Assembly (NCBI GenBank): GCA_023392205.1
Contig: JAEVZN010000602.1
Coordinates: 1-11,127, forward strand
Length of the DNA stretch: 11,127 nucleotides
Source: Pseudomonadota bacterium
Lineage (GTDB): Bacteria > Pseudomonadota > Alphaproteobacteria > Rhizobiales > Xanthobacteraceae
Reading direction: 5' to 3'
Part shown: positions 1-6,329 of the stretch, piece after piece
Numbering within the stretch: the first letter of the stretch is position 1
Layout of the letters: each line of letters starts with the position of its first letter
The notes under the pieces: model-generated
Told to the model about the DNA's origin: nothing
The model's input: the letters and a program-made list of their open reading frames with translations, nothing else
Databases searched by the model: none
Translations under genes and position numbers: made by a program

Positions 1-123
<123 letters not shown>

Positions 124-309
124 GCCGTATCCGCAAGGCATGATGGCGGCCTGTGTCCGGCCGGACGATCTGACGGGCGACTGGGCGGTTGGGCCGATGG
201 CTGACATGCCCGGCCCCGTCGCATTTCGCCGGACTGCGCGGTCGGCCTCGCGCCGGGATGAATGCTTCGTCATATCCCGATGAATTCACGTTAGTTTTGC
301 GTCCGGACT

Positions 310-333
310 GAACCTCCGATGCCGGCGTGCGTT
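310..333 (+). promoter_or_regulatory. possible EcfG-type (general stress sigma factor) promoter
   Basis: GAAC at 310-313 and CGTT at 330-333 are separated by exactly 16 bases. The alphaproteobacterial EcfG consensus is GGAAC-N16/17-CGTT; the first G is T here. Transcription would start near 340, giving a leader of about 30 bases before the gene at 369. One mismatch and short motifs mean chance occurrence is possible. Confidence 0.35.
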
Positions 334-368
334 GGCGCTCCCGAAGGGCGATACCAACGGAGGAAACC

Positions 369-1022
369 ATGCGGACAGCATTGATATTTGCGGCAGCCGT
401 GACCCTGGCGACCGCGACAAGTGCCGCCCATGCAGTCACAATACCGGGCGGTGGCGGCATCAAGTGTGTGATCGAAGAAACCAGTCCCATCGAACAGGCG
501 CAGGTCTTCGTCTATCGCGGACGCAGCTATTGCTTCTATCTCGACGGCTGGAACGGGCCGGGCTGGTACCGTTGCGGCTATGCGTGGCGACGCGGCCTCG
601 GCTTCGGTGGTGCCTATGGCTGGAACCGCTGGTACCTGCCGCGCTATCACACCCGATATTATCACGGCCGCGGCTGGGACCGTCGCCGCGAGATCCGGCG
701 CGACCATCGCCAGAACCGGCGTGGTGTCCGGCAGGAGCGGCGTCAGCAGCAACAGGGTGTGCGGCAGGAGCGTCGCATCCAGCAACAAGGCGTCCGGCAG
801 GAGCGTCGCGAGATGCGCCGTGACTTCCGCCAGGATCAGCGCGGCATGCGGCAGCAAAGCCGGGGCGACCGTCAGCAATTCCGCCAGGAGCGCCGCCAGC
901 AGATGCAGGGCCAGCGTGGCGGCGGAGAGCAGCGTGGCATGCGCGGCGGCGGCCAGCAGCGCGGCGGCATGGAGCGCGGCAGCGTAAACCGCGGCGGCTA
1001 TCGCGGCCGGGGAAACCGCTGA
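369..1022 (+). CDS. secreted Arg/Gln/Gly-rich repeat protein, function unknown
   Basis: 217 residues. The ATG at 369 is preceded by a strong Shine-Dalgarno GGAGGA at 359-364. A signal peptide covers about residues 1-22, with likely cleavage after the Ala of AHA. Residues 31-100 form a small Trp/Tyr/Gly-rich domain with Cys33, Cys55 and Cys69 and the pieces YRGRSYCFYLDGW and GPGWYRCGYAWR. I recall similar sequences among uncharacterised secreted proteins of Bradyrhizobium relatives. From about residue 105 the chain is extremely basic and low in complexity. Residues 119-151 hold three tandem 11-residue units beginning GVRQERR, encoded by 33-bp DNA repeats at 723-821. A looser fourth unit follows, then an RGG/GGQQRG-like tail. 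The charge suggests binding to anionic polymers in the periplasm or outside the cell, but that is inference. A terminator follows directly and a possible EcfG promoter lies upstream. Confidence 0.85.
   Translation: MRTALIFAAAVTLATATSAAHAVTIPGGGGIKCVIEETSPIEQAQVFVYRGRSYCFYLDGWNGPGWYRCGYAWRRGLGFGGAYGWNRWYLPRYHTRYYHGRGWDRRREIRRDHRQNRRGVRQERRQQQQGVRQERRIQQQGVRQERREMRRDFRQDQRGMRQQSRGDRQQFRQERRQQMQGQRGGGEQRGMRGGGQQRGGMERGSVNRGGYRGRGNR
723..821 (+). repeat. three tandem 33-bp coding repeats
   Basis: Units at 723-755, 756-788 and 789-821 each encode an 11-residue block starting GVRQERR. The first halves of the units are nearly identical at the DNA level and the second halves drift. A degenerate fourth unit (starting DFRQDQR) follows at 822-854. 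The period is a multiple of three, so copy number can change without shifting the frame. Confidence 0.85.
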
Positions 1023-1058
1023 CGTCGCGACTGCCTTTTGATCGTTACAAGGACGAAG

Positions 1059-1090
1059 CTGGTCCTCGCGGTGCGGGGACCAGTTTTTTT
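1059..1090 (+). terminator. Rho-independent terminator after the Arg-rich protein gene
   Basis: An 11-bp stem (CTGGTCCTCGC pairing with GCGGGGACCAG, one G-U pair) with a GGT loop spans 1059-1083. It is followed directly by seven T at 1084-1090. It starts 37 bases after the stop codon at 1022. Confidence 0.92.
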
Positions 1091-1145
1091 CGGCTGAAGG
1101 GCGCTGTTCAACGCGGACCTTGTCGAAGTGTCGTGCGAATGGCCG

Positions 1146-1239
1146 CATGCGTGTATTCGCTAAACGACCAATACGACCTCGCATTATTCCACAAGGGCAC
1201 GCGAAGCTGGGCAGGGTGCTGGTGGCGTTGGCGGGATAA
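1146..1239 (+). pseudogene. relic of the 3' end of a second M20 peptidase gene
   Basis: This stretch aligns with the 3' end of the M20 gene at about 30-123. By hand I count about 80% identity over 92 positions, including 26 identical bases in a row (1192-1217, matching 75-100). In the ancestral frame it reads [20 protein letters not shown]; after one missing base near 1217 it continues RVLVALAG and ends at TAA (1237-1239), as the intact copy ends at TGA. No catalytic domain precedes it: the 5' side runs into the terminator of the Arg-rich gene. Similarity appears to continue beyond the stop, for example GATCTG-n-CGGG at 167-177 against 1285-1295 and GGGCCG at 191 against 1310, in register within 2-3 bases. 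It is a leftover of a tandem duplication or of a rearrangement, and is not expected to encode a product. Confidence 0.75.
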
Positions 1240-1324
1240 CGCCGGCGCAAGGTTGCCGTCGTGGCGTTGCTCTGCGAGGATTGCGATCTGTCGGGATGAT
1301 CGAAGGATGGGGCCGGTGATTCGT

Positions 1325-1762
1325 ATGAGGATAGCGGCGTTGAAGGTTGTGTTGCTCGCGGCGGCCTTGCTGGCCGCGCCCGCCGCTCGCGCCGACATCG
1401 TGGTGCTCAAGGACCCCGATGCGTGGATGCAGGACACCGTCGAGAAGATCAAAGACAGGAAATTCGACGAGGTCACGCGTGACTTCTTCCGGCTGATCGA
1501 CAAGCCGGTGAGCGAGCCGTTTGCGGCGTCTCTTCGGGGGCTGGGCAATATGGGAGATCCCGTCTTCATCGAGAAAGCCGCGGATTCACGTTTCGGCGAC
1601 GTTTTGCGACAGGTGATCTGGGTCGGTCTCTACGATCAGTCGACCTATGTGTATTTCGCATTCACCATCAAGAAGAGCCGGAACGGGTTTGCCGTTACCA
1701 ATTTCAAATTCAAAACCGAAGCCGGGCAATTATTTCCGGAAGGCTATTACACGCCGGACTGA
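1325..1762 (+). CDS. small secreted protein, function unknown
   Basis: 145 residues from the ATG at 1325. The first 23 residues are a clear signal peptide (MRIAALKVV, Ala/Leu-rich core, ARA before the mature start DIVVLKD). An in-frame ATG at 1307 would add six residues (MGPVIR); I prefer 1325 because it places the basic Met-Arg directly before the hydrophobic core, but the Shine-Dalgarno evidence does not decide. The open frame continues upstream to 1133 only because it runs through the M20 relic. The mature 122 residues have a helical first half and a beta-rich second half (YVYFAFTIKKSRNGFAVTNF), an outline compatible with an NTF2-like fold, but I recognise no family. There is no Cys in the mature part. 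It lies between the relic and the membrane protein gene, 108 bp before the latter. Confidence 0.8.
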   Translation: MRIAALKVVLLAAALLAAPAARADIVVLKDPDAWMQDTVEKIKDRKFDEVTRDFFRLIDKPVSEPFAASLRGLGNMGDPVFIEKAADSRFGDVLRQVIWVGLYDQSTYVYFAFTIKKSRNGFAVTNFKFKTEAGQLFPEGYYTPD

Positions 1763-1870
1763 TACGCGCAGGCTACTGCGTTTCGCCGCGCCTGGCCCTA
1801 ACATGACGCGTCGTCAGAAGCGCGCCGTCTCGCTGCGCTCTTCCATTTTGAGACCTTGCAGGGGGCGCGC

Positions 1871-2965
1871 GTGAGCGTGTTCGACGGAGTGCCTGATCCC
1901 AACCCCTTCGATGCGGACCTCGCGACGCGTCCGGCGACGTTCGTGCTGCGTCCCGAGCGGTCGGACCGCTATATCATCGGCTTCATCGCGCTGTTCTGGC
2001 TGGTCGTCGGTCCGCTCCTGACCTGCCTGGTGGTGGCGTCACTCCTGCTGTCCTTTGGACTGACCGAGTATTTCAATCCGGTGCTGCCGCTATCCGCTGC
2101 CATCTCTGTCGCGGTGTATATCTGGTGGTGGTGGGCGGAATTCGTCGCGACCTTCCGCGTGGTGCAGGTGACGATCTCCGATTCCGGCGTCGATGTGCAT
2201 GAGCGCGACCTGATCCGCAACCGGACCTGGTCGCAGCCCTTGTCCGCTTTCCAGGGTGTGGGGCTGGTCAGTCTCGGCACGAGGCTGGTCGGATTTTCGA
2301 AAAAGCCGATGGCGGCGGTGATGCTGGTGCATCCCGATCCGTCGCGTTCGATCCCACTCTCGATCGCCAGCACCAACCGGCTCGGCCGGCAGAATGTTGG
2401 GCAGAGGGCGCGGCAGCTCGGGCTGCCGGCTTTGACTGGCGTTGCCGCGGGCAGGGCCGGCCGGGTCTATCCGCCCGATGCCATTGTGGTGAACCGCTAT
2501 CAGGCGCTCAAGATGCGCCTCCTCCAGGCGGCCTTCGTCCTGGCGCTGATGTTCTTCGCCTATGGCTCGATCCGTCAATATGGCACGGCCGATGCCGATC
2601 TCGCCTGGCCAAGTCTGACTGTCATCCTCGTTCCGGTCGTCATCGCAATGCAGATGTATGCACGGCAATATGTGATCGATCTCAAGGAAGAGGACGGCGA
2701 GATCGCAATGCGGACCGGCGCCTTGCTGTCGCCGTGGCGGCGCTTTCCGCGCGCACACATCCGCGCGCTCGAATACAAAGAGGGGCGCATGGCCACCACC
2801 AAGCACAGCGTCCACACGCCCTACACGAAAATGCGCGTGGATGGATATACATGGCCCTTCGTGATCGACATGCAGTCGGACTTTGTGGATGAGGGGCGCC
2901 TGCGCGGACTTGGCGTGACGGCGCGTCCCGCCGCGGCTGCGAAAAAGGGCCGGCGGCGGCGCTAG
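1871..2965 (+). CDS. four-TM membrane protein with two PH-like beta domains, function unknown
   Basis: 364 residues from the GTG at 1871, chosen because AGGGGG at 1860-1865 sits five bases upstream; a TTG at 1856 would add five residues but lies within that signal. Two hydrophobic hairpins are visible: residues 34-64 with 71-88, and 214-233 with 246-264. Each is followed by a soluble beta-rich stretch. The first (about 95-190: VTISDSGVDVHERDLI, then SAFQGVGLVSLGTRLVGF) resembles bacterial PH-like domains of the DUF304/YdbT kind; the second (266-335: YVIDLKEEDGEIAMRTG, then FPRAHIRALEY) has a similar pattern. The tail after 350 is Ala/Lys/Arg-rich and ends KKGRRRR. The product is an inner-membrane protein; its role is unknown. 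The stop is 11 bp from the stop of the convergent kinase gene. Confidence 0.85.
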   Translation: MSVFDGVPDPNPFDADLATRPATFVLRPERSDRYIIGFIALFWLVVGPLLTCLVVASLLLSFGLTEYFNPVLPLSAAISVAVYIWWWWAEFVATFRVVQVTISDSGVDVHERDLIRNRTWSQPLSAFQGVGLVSLGTRLVGFSKKPMAAVMLVHPDPSRSIPLSIASTNRLGRQNVGQRARQLGLPALTGVAAGRAGRVYPPDAIVVNRYQALKMRLLQAAFVLALMFFAYGSIRQYGTADADLAWPSLTVILVPVVIAMQMYARQYVIDLKEEDGEIAMRTGALLSPWRRFPRAHIRALEYKEGRMATTKHSVHTPYTKMRVDGYTWPFVIDMQSDFVDEGRLRGLGVTARPAAAAKKGRRRR

Positions 2966-2976
2966 TTCGCTATGCG

Positions 2977-4149
2977 TCAGTGCTGCAGCTTGGCCAATGG
3001 TGCTGTGATGGCCACACGCAGGCCTTGCGCGTCCCAGTGATGCACGATGTCGGCGCCGAGACTGGTCAGCGTCGAGCGCACCAGTGTCGAGCCGAAACCC
3101 TTCTTCCCCGGCTGGGTGACAGTGGGGCCGCCGCGCTCCTGCCAGTCCACCACCACCATGTCGCCGTCCAGGGTCCAGCGCACCCGTACCGTGCCGTCGT
3201 CATGGCTCAGCGCACCATGCTTTGCGGCATTGGTGGCAAGCTCGTGAAGAACCAGCGCGATATTGTTGGTCGCGTGTTCGCCGATCCGGATATCCGGTCC
3301 GTCGAGATCGCTGTCGCCGTGATAGGGGCGCAGGATGCGGGCGACGATCTCGCCGAGCGGAATGTGCTGGCCCTTGCCGGTTTCGCTGAACGAGCGGCGC
3401 ACCAGCGCATGCGCTTCCGCCAGAGCCTGCAACCGGCCGGTGAGGCTCTCGGCCAGTTGATCCTTGCTCTCCGCATTGCGCGCGCTCACGCGGATCAGGC
3501 CGTTGGCGATGGCGAACACGTTCTTGACCCGGTGGCTCATCTCCTTGGTCAGCGTCGCCTGCTCGTCGAGCGATTTTTTCAGCTGCTCCTCGCTCTGGAT
3601 CATGCGCAGCGCGATGCCGGTGAAGGTGGCGAGTTCCGTAAGCACGCGCACATGCCCGGAATCGAATTGACGGCCTTCGCGCGCCACCACCCAGAGCGTG
3701 CCGAGCTGGTCGCCGCCGCGCAGGAACAGCGGCACCAGCAAAACCTCGGGAACGGAGATATTCGCATCCCTGATCCAGTCATAGACGCGTTCGGGCCGCG
3801 CCATCAGAATGGCATCGTGACGGTCGAGGCACACGCCACAGGGCGAATGGTGACGCGGTGTCGTCGCCCCCTCGAACACGGCCAGTTTGCCCTGCAGACC
3901 GAACCAGCGAAAGAGCTCGGCCTCTGCATCGAGGACGCTGACGCCGGCCGATTCCGCGCTACACAATTCCATTGCCAGCTTGACGAGGCGCGGCAGCACG
4001 TCGCCCGGATGGTCGGCCATCTCATTGGCGAGATCCTGGATCGCAAGTTTTTCGCGCAGATGATCGGGCTGCGATTCCGGTCGGCCAGCCAGCCGGCCGG
4101 TGATGCAGACATCCGCAATCGCGTCGGGGAGGGTGCCGATGGGTCCCAT
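2977..4149 (-). CDS. GAF-domain sensor histidine kinase, HWE family
   Basis: 390 residues, no membrane segment, so a soluble cytoplasmic sensor kinase. Residues about 45-183 form a GAF domain (SPCGVCLDR at 102-110, PEVLLVPLFLRGGDQLGTLWVV at about 134-155). A short linker helix leads to the dimerisation/phospho-acceptor segment with KEMSHRVKN; His206 is the expected phosphorylation site. The ATP-binding domain has the N box LHELATNAAKHGALS (301-315) with Asn307, the HWE signature VVDWQERGGP (Trp336, Glu338), and GFG at 351-353. Together these identify the HWE_HK family, common in alphaproteobacteria for light, redox or general-stress signalling. Cys104 and Cys107 could matter for sensing, but that is inference. 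No response regulator is adjacent, so it is an orphan here. The ATG at 4149 has no strong Shine-Dalgarno. There is no terminator in the 11-bp gap to the convergent gene. Confidence 0.92.
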   Translation of the reverse strand: MGPIGTLPDAIADVCITGRLAGRPESQPDHLREKLAIQDLANEMADHPGDVLPRLVKLAMELCSAESAGVSVLDAEAELFRWFGLQGKLAVFEGATTPRHHSPCGVCLDRHDAILMARPERVYDWIRDANISVPEVLLVPLFLRGGDQLGTLWVVAREGRQFDSGHVRVLTELATFTGIALRMIQSEEQLKKSLDEQATLTKEMSHRVKNVFAIANGLIRVSARNAESKDQLAESLTGRLQALAEAHALVRRSFSETGKGQHIPLGEIVARILRPYHGDSDLDGPDIRIGEHATNNIALVLHELATNAAKHGALSHDDGTVRVRWTLDGDMVVVDWQERGGPTVTQPGKKGFGSTLVRSTLTSLGADIVHHWDAQGLRVAITAPLAKLQH

Positions 4150-4239
4150 GATGGTCGCTTGTAATATGTCCCCGGTGAAGGAACCTGTATCGCATGGCCG
4201 CCGCTATTTTGCCATCGCCGTGGAAGGCCGAAATCCGCT

Positions 4240-4277
4240 CTGCGATGTCGCAGACGGGCAAGAATCTGCGTTTTTTT
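4240..4277 (+). terminator. terminator-like hairpin with overlapping alternative hairpin
   Basis: On the plus strand CGCAGA (4249-4254) pairs with TCTGCG (4265-4270) and seven T follow at once (4271-4277), the form of an intrinsic terminator. The left arm overlaps the right arm of a second perfect hairpin, CTGCGA (4240-4245) with TCGCAG (4248-4253), so the two cannot form together, although a 2-nt loop would strain the second. No plus-strand gene ends nearby. It could end a small RNA starting after about 4150, or read-through and antisense RNA over the kinase. On the minus strand the same sequence would be in or near the kinase leader. Confidence 0.4.
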
Positions 4278-4359
4278 GTGTCAAAGGACGTAAATTGCGG
4301 TGAAACGCGTCCCGGCGCGCGCGGGCAGCGCATGAGTATTGCTCGGGTGCGCCAAAAGC

Positions 4360-4395
4360 AAAAAAGAGTTGGCCCCCGTGTACGGGAGCCAACTC
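4360..4395 (-). terminator. Rho-independent terminator of the porin gene
   Basis: On the minus strand GAGTTGGC-T-CCCGT pairs with ACGGG-G-GCCAACTC around a 2-nt loop. The single odd pair is U-G in RNA. Six T follow (plus-strand A at 4360-4365), then GC and four more T. The stem spans 4366-4395, about 80 bases beyond the porin stop. Confidence 0.93.
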
Positions 4396-4475
4396 CTCCA
4401 GTCGTGCAATGCCTTCACACGGGGGATTGCGAAGGCGTCAGCCGCGCGGGTCGGCCGATGTCGTTGCAGGCACGG

Positions 4476-5981
4476 CTAGAAGCTGCGCTGAACCCGGAAC
4501 GCTGCCGACCAGACGCCGTCGTCTTCAAGGGCGTAGGAGCCTGCAGCCAGTCCGTTATTGGCGGCTGTCAAAGTCCCGACCGCGCCGCCGAACGCGGTAT
4601 TCACCTGCGAATAGGCGACTTCGACGCCCACATCGAAATTGCGCACCGGGGTCCACATGGTGCGTGACGAGACGCGCCAGGCCGAGAAGTCCGGATTGCA
4701 TCTAGAGGGATCGTTGATCGTGATGTTTGCGCCGATGCAGTTTGCGCCCAGATTGGAAATCAGGGCCTTTGCCGCGTCGTTATATTCGACGCTCATATAG
4801 CCGAACACCCACGAGGTACGCAGGCTGGGTGTCCAGTAATGCTGGAACGCAATCGTACCGCCCCAGGTCTCGGTCAGTTCGAGCGGGGTGGAGCCGCCTT
4901 GCGCGGGCGTGACGCCGCCGAACACGGCATCGTTGAAGGCGCCGAGCGCGAGGCCGCCGCTTGTATGCAGGGCGTTGTTGGAGTTGGCGAATGCGACATA
5001 GCTTGACGCGCCCTTCGCATAGGCGATCTGGCCGGATAGCGTATCACGTGAATCCCACGGCATCTTCAGGGTCATGCCGGCGCCGACCGCCCAACCCCAT
5101 TTTTCGTCCGGGTGGCCGCATGAGGTCGTGTTGGTGCCGCCACCATTGCAGTTCGGCGAGGTGTCGCTGAAATTGTAGCGCGCGCCGACCTGGCGAAGCG
5201 CACCCATGATCTGCGCCGAACCCCAGGCCTGATCGACACGGAGGTTGCCGACAAAGTCGGGGGTCTTCATGCCCATGGAGTCGCTGGCCTGGGATGAGAA
5301 CGGAGCAGCGCCCATCACACCGGCGGTGCTGCCGGGTGCGCCGAGATCGACGACACCCTTGTTATGCGCCAGCGAATCTTCCAGCGAAATCGATGCCGAC
5401 ATGCCGTTGCCGAACTGCCACGTATAGGCGAGCAGGTTCATGCCAGTCGATGCCGTGCTGGCGTCGAAGGTGTTGGTCATCAGGCCGAACGACGACGCGT
5501 TGTACAACGTGAAGAAAGTCTCCGTCCTGCCGATGGTGAAGCCGGCGAACTGGATGAAGGCCCGCTCCAGAGCGACAGACGCGCCGGGAGGCGTATTCTC
5601 GTTGACGCCGTTTCGGACGTTGAAGCCGAACTGGAAATACGACCGCAGCGTGCCGTATTCGGTCTGCGTGCGGACGTCGCTGTTCATCCGGAAGCGCCCT
5701 TGCATGGCAAGGTCGTTGACGTGACGGGTGAAAACGCCGGTGGCGTTGTTGACCGGGTACGAGCCTTGCGGCGCGTTATAATAGGATTCGAAGCGGACAT
5801 AGCCTCCGATCTTGATGCAGGTGTCGGTGCCGGGAATGTAGTAATAGCCGGCGCCATACAGGCTGCAGATCTTGACATATTCGACCGCTTTGGCCTTGAC
5901 GGGAAAATCGGCCGATTGCGCGGCCGTGATCGTCAATACGCTCGTCGCGGATGCGACAAGAATTGTCTTCAACAGTTTCAT
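4476..5981 (-). CDS. Omp2b-type outer-membrane porin (Porin_2 family)
   Basis: 501 residues. The signal peptide covers residues 1-24 (MKLLKTILVAS to AAQSA) and the mature protein starts DFPVKAKAVEYVKICSLYG. The next segment, GAGYYYIPGTDTCIKIGGYVR, is the hallmark N-terminal strand of the Porin_2 (Omp2a/Omp2b) family of Hyphomicrobiales. The body alternates hydrophobic/polar beta strands with Asn/Gly/Ser-rich loops, and the chain ends AFRVQRSF, with the C-terminal Phe used in outer-membrane barrel assembly. Cysteines come in pairs (CSLYG...DTC, CNGGG...SC, CIGAN...RC) that may form loop disulfides. It should form a trimeric 16-strand channel for small hydrophilic solutes. The ATG at 5981 has AAGGGG nine bases upstream (5992-5997). 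It is transcribed alone, with a strong terminator downstream and a structured leader upstream. Confidence 0.95.
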   Translation of the reverse strand: MKLLKTILVASATSVLTITAAQSADFPVKAKAVEYVKICSLYGAGYYYIPGTDTCIKIGGYVRFESYYNAPQGSYPVNNATGVFTRHVNDLAMQGRFRMNSDVRTQTEYGTLRSYFQFGFNVRNGVNENTPPGASVALERAFIQFAGFTIGRTETFFTLYNASSFGLMTNTFDASTASTGMNLLAYTWQFGNGMSASISLEDSLAHNKGVVDLGAPGSTAGVMGAAPFSSQASDSMGMKTPDFVGNLRVDQAWGSAQIMGALRQVGARYNFSDTSPNCNGGGTNTTSCGHPDEKWGWAVGAGMTLKMPWDSRDTLSGQIAYAKGASSYVAFANSNNALHTSGGLALGAFNDAVFGGVTPAQGGSTPLELTETWGGTIAFQHYWTPSLRTSWVFGYMSVEYNDAAKALISNLGANCIGANITINDPSRCNPDFSAWRVSSRTMWTPVRNFDVGVEVAYSQVNTAFGGAVGTLTAANNGLAAGSYALEDDGVWSAAFRVQRSF

Positions 5982-6005
5982 CGTAAGTACGCCCCTTCTT
6001 TATTT

Positions 6006-6030
6006 GGCATTGCATGCCTGCGAGGGCATG
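6006..6030 (-). promoter_or_regulatory. mutually exclusive hairpins in the porin leader
   Basis: In minus-strand RNA order the segments are CATGCC (6025-6030), GGCATG (6013-6018) and ATGCC (6006-6010). The middle segment can pair with the first (6 bp, 6-nt loop) or with the third (5 bp, about 3-nt loop). The third segment ends eight bases before the AAGGGG ribosome site. Whether this region is transcribed is not known. Confidence 0.35.
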
Positions 6031-6167
6031 AGTGGACGCTGCACGTCACAGGTGGATGACACTTCCATGTATTCGCGGATGCGAGAGCGCAGTGTGATGC
6101 AGAGGGCACATCGCGATATGCTGCACGCTGAGGGGATGTGCGCGAATGTCCTCTCTTGCGACATTTC

Positions 6168-6181
6168 CATTCATATGAATG
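6168..6181. promoter_or_regulatory. 14-bp perfect palindrome, possible operator
   Basis: CATTCATATGAATG is its own reverse complement. It is AT-rich in a GC-rich background and lies about 190 bp upstream of the porin start codon. The size and symmetry suit a dimeric regulator, but I do not recognise the site. Confidence 0.4.
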
Positions 6182-6190
6182 TAACATTGG

Positions 6191-6206
6191 CCGCGCGTCC
6201 GCGCGG
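6191..6206. repeat. 7-bp GC inverted repeat
   Basis: CCGCGCG and CGCGCGG are separated by TC. The repeat lies nine bases from the AT-rich palindrome. It has no T tract on either side, so it is not a terminator. Confidence 0.5.
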
Positions 6207-6306
6207 AGCGAAACGGTTGCGCGACAATCTGGCGCATCAGATTGCATGAGAAGTGCGACCGCATCGCCGGGAGCCGGATGCTGGCCTCGTCATCGTCTTC
6301 TGCGCG

Positions 6307-6320
6307 GCCGCCTTGGCGGC
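6307..6320 (-). terminator. weak GC hairpin after the four-cysteine protein gene
   Basis: GCCGCC and GGCGGC are separated by two bases, about ten bases past the stop codon on the minus strand. No T run follows, so it may be an RNA 3'-end structure or a pause site and is not a typical terminator. Confidence 0.3.
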
Positions 6321-6329
6321 GGTTGACGA

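Larger units (their letters stand above)
4150..4475. other. 326-bp intergenic region between kinase start and porin end
   Basis: It holds the porin terminator (4360-4395) and a pair of competing hairpins followed by T7 at 4240-4277, and it must contain the kinase promoter. The only promoter-like element I see on the minus strand is a perfect TTGACA (4279-4284) with no convincing -10 box. Open frames crossing this region show no recognisable protein features. Confidence 0.6.
5982..6329 (-). promoter_or_regulatory. 348-bp upstream region of the porin gene
   Basis: Gene-free region between the porin start and the stop of the next minus-strand gene. In minus-strand order it holds a GC-rich inverted repeat (6307-6320), a 7-bp inverted repeat at 6191-6206, a 14-bp perfect palindrome at 6168-6181, competing hairpins at 6006-6030 and the Shine-Dalgarno at 5992-5997. 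I could not place a convincing -35/-10 pair. Confidence 0.6.

Noticed and set aside
723..821. CRISPR-like array
   Set aside because: The 33-bp repeats are contiguous with no unique spacers and encode an in-frame protein repeat.
291..1250. 319-codon minus-strand open frame antisense to the Arg-rich gene
   Set aside because: Its Leu/Ala-rich sequence is the reverse reading of Arg/Gln repeat codons, and it runs through the terminator and the M20 relic. The plus-strand frame has a good Shine-Dalgarno and signal peptide.
1803..1874. 23-codon frame (MTRRQKRAVS...) whose TGA overlaps the GTG start at 1871
   Set aside because: The stop-start overlap would suit a leader peptide, but there is no Shine-Dalgarno, no regulatory codon run and no attenuator structure.
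2980..4164. 394-codon open frame on the plus strand covering the whole kinase gene
   Set aside because: It mirrors the kinase on the opposite strand, has no recognisable domain or ribosome site, and its composition (His/Gln/Arg-rich) is typical of antisense frames in GC-rich genes. The opposite strand shows clear kinase motifs.
4194..4667. Plus-strand open frame crossing the kinase-porin gap
   Set aside because: It reads through the porin terminator and into the porin 3' end antisense, with no domain features.
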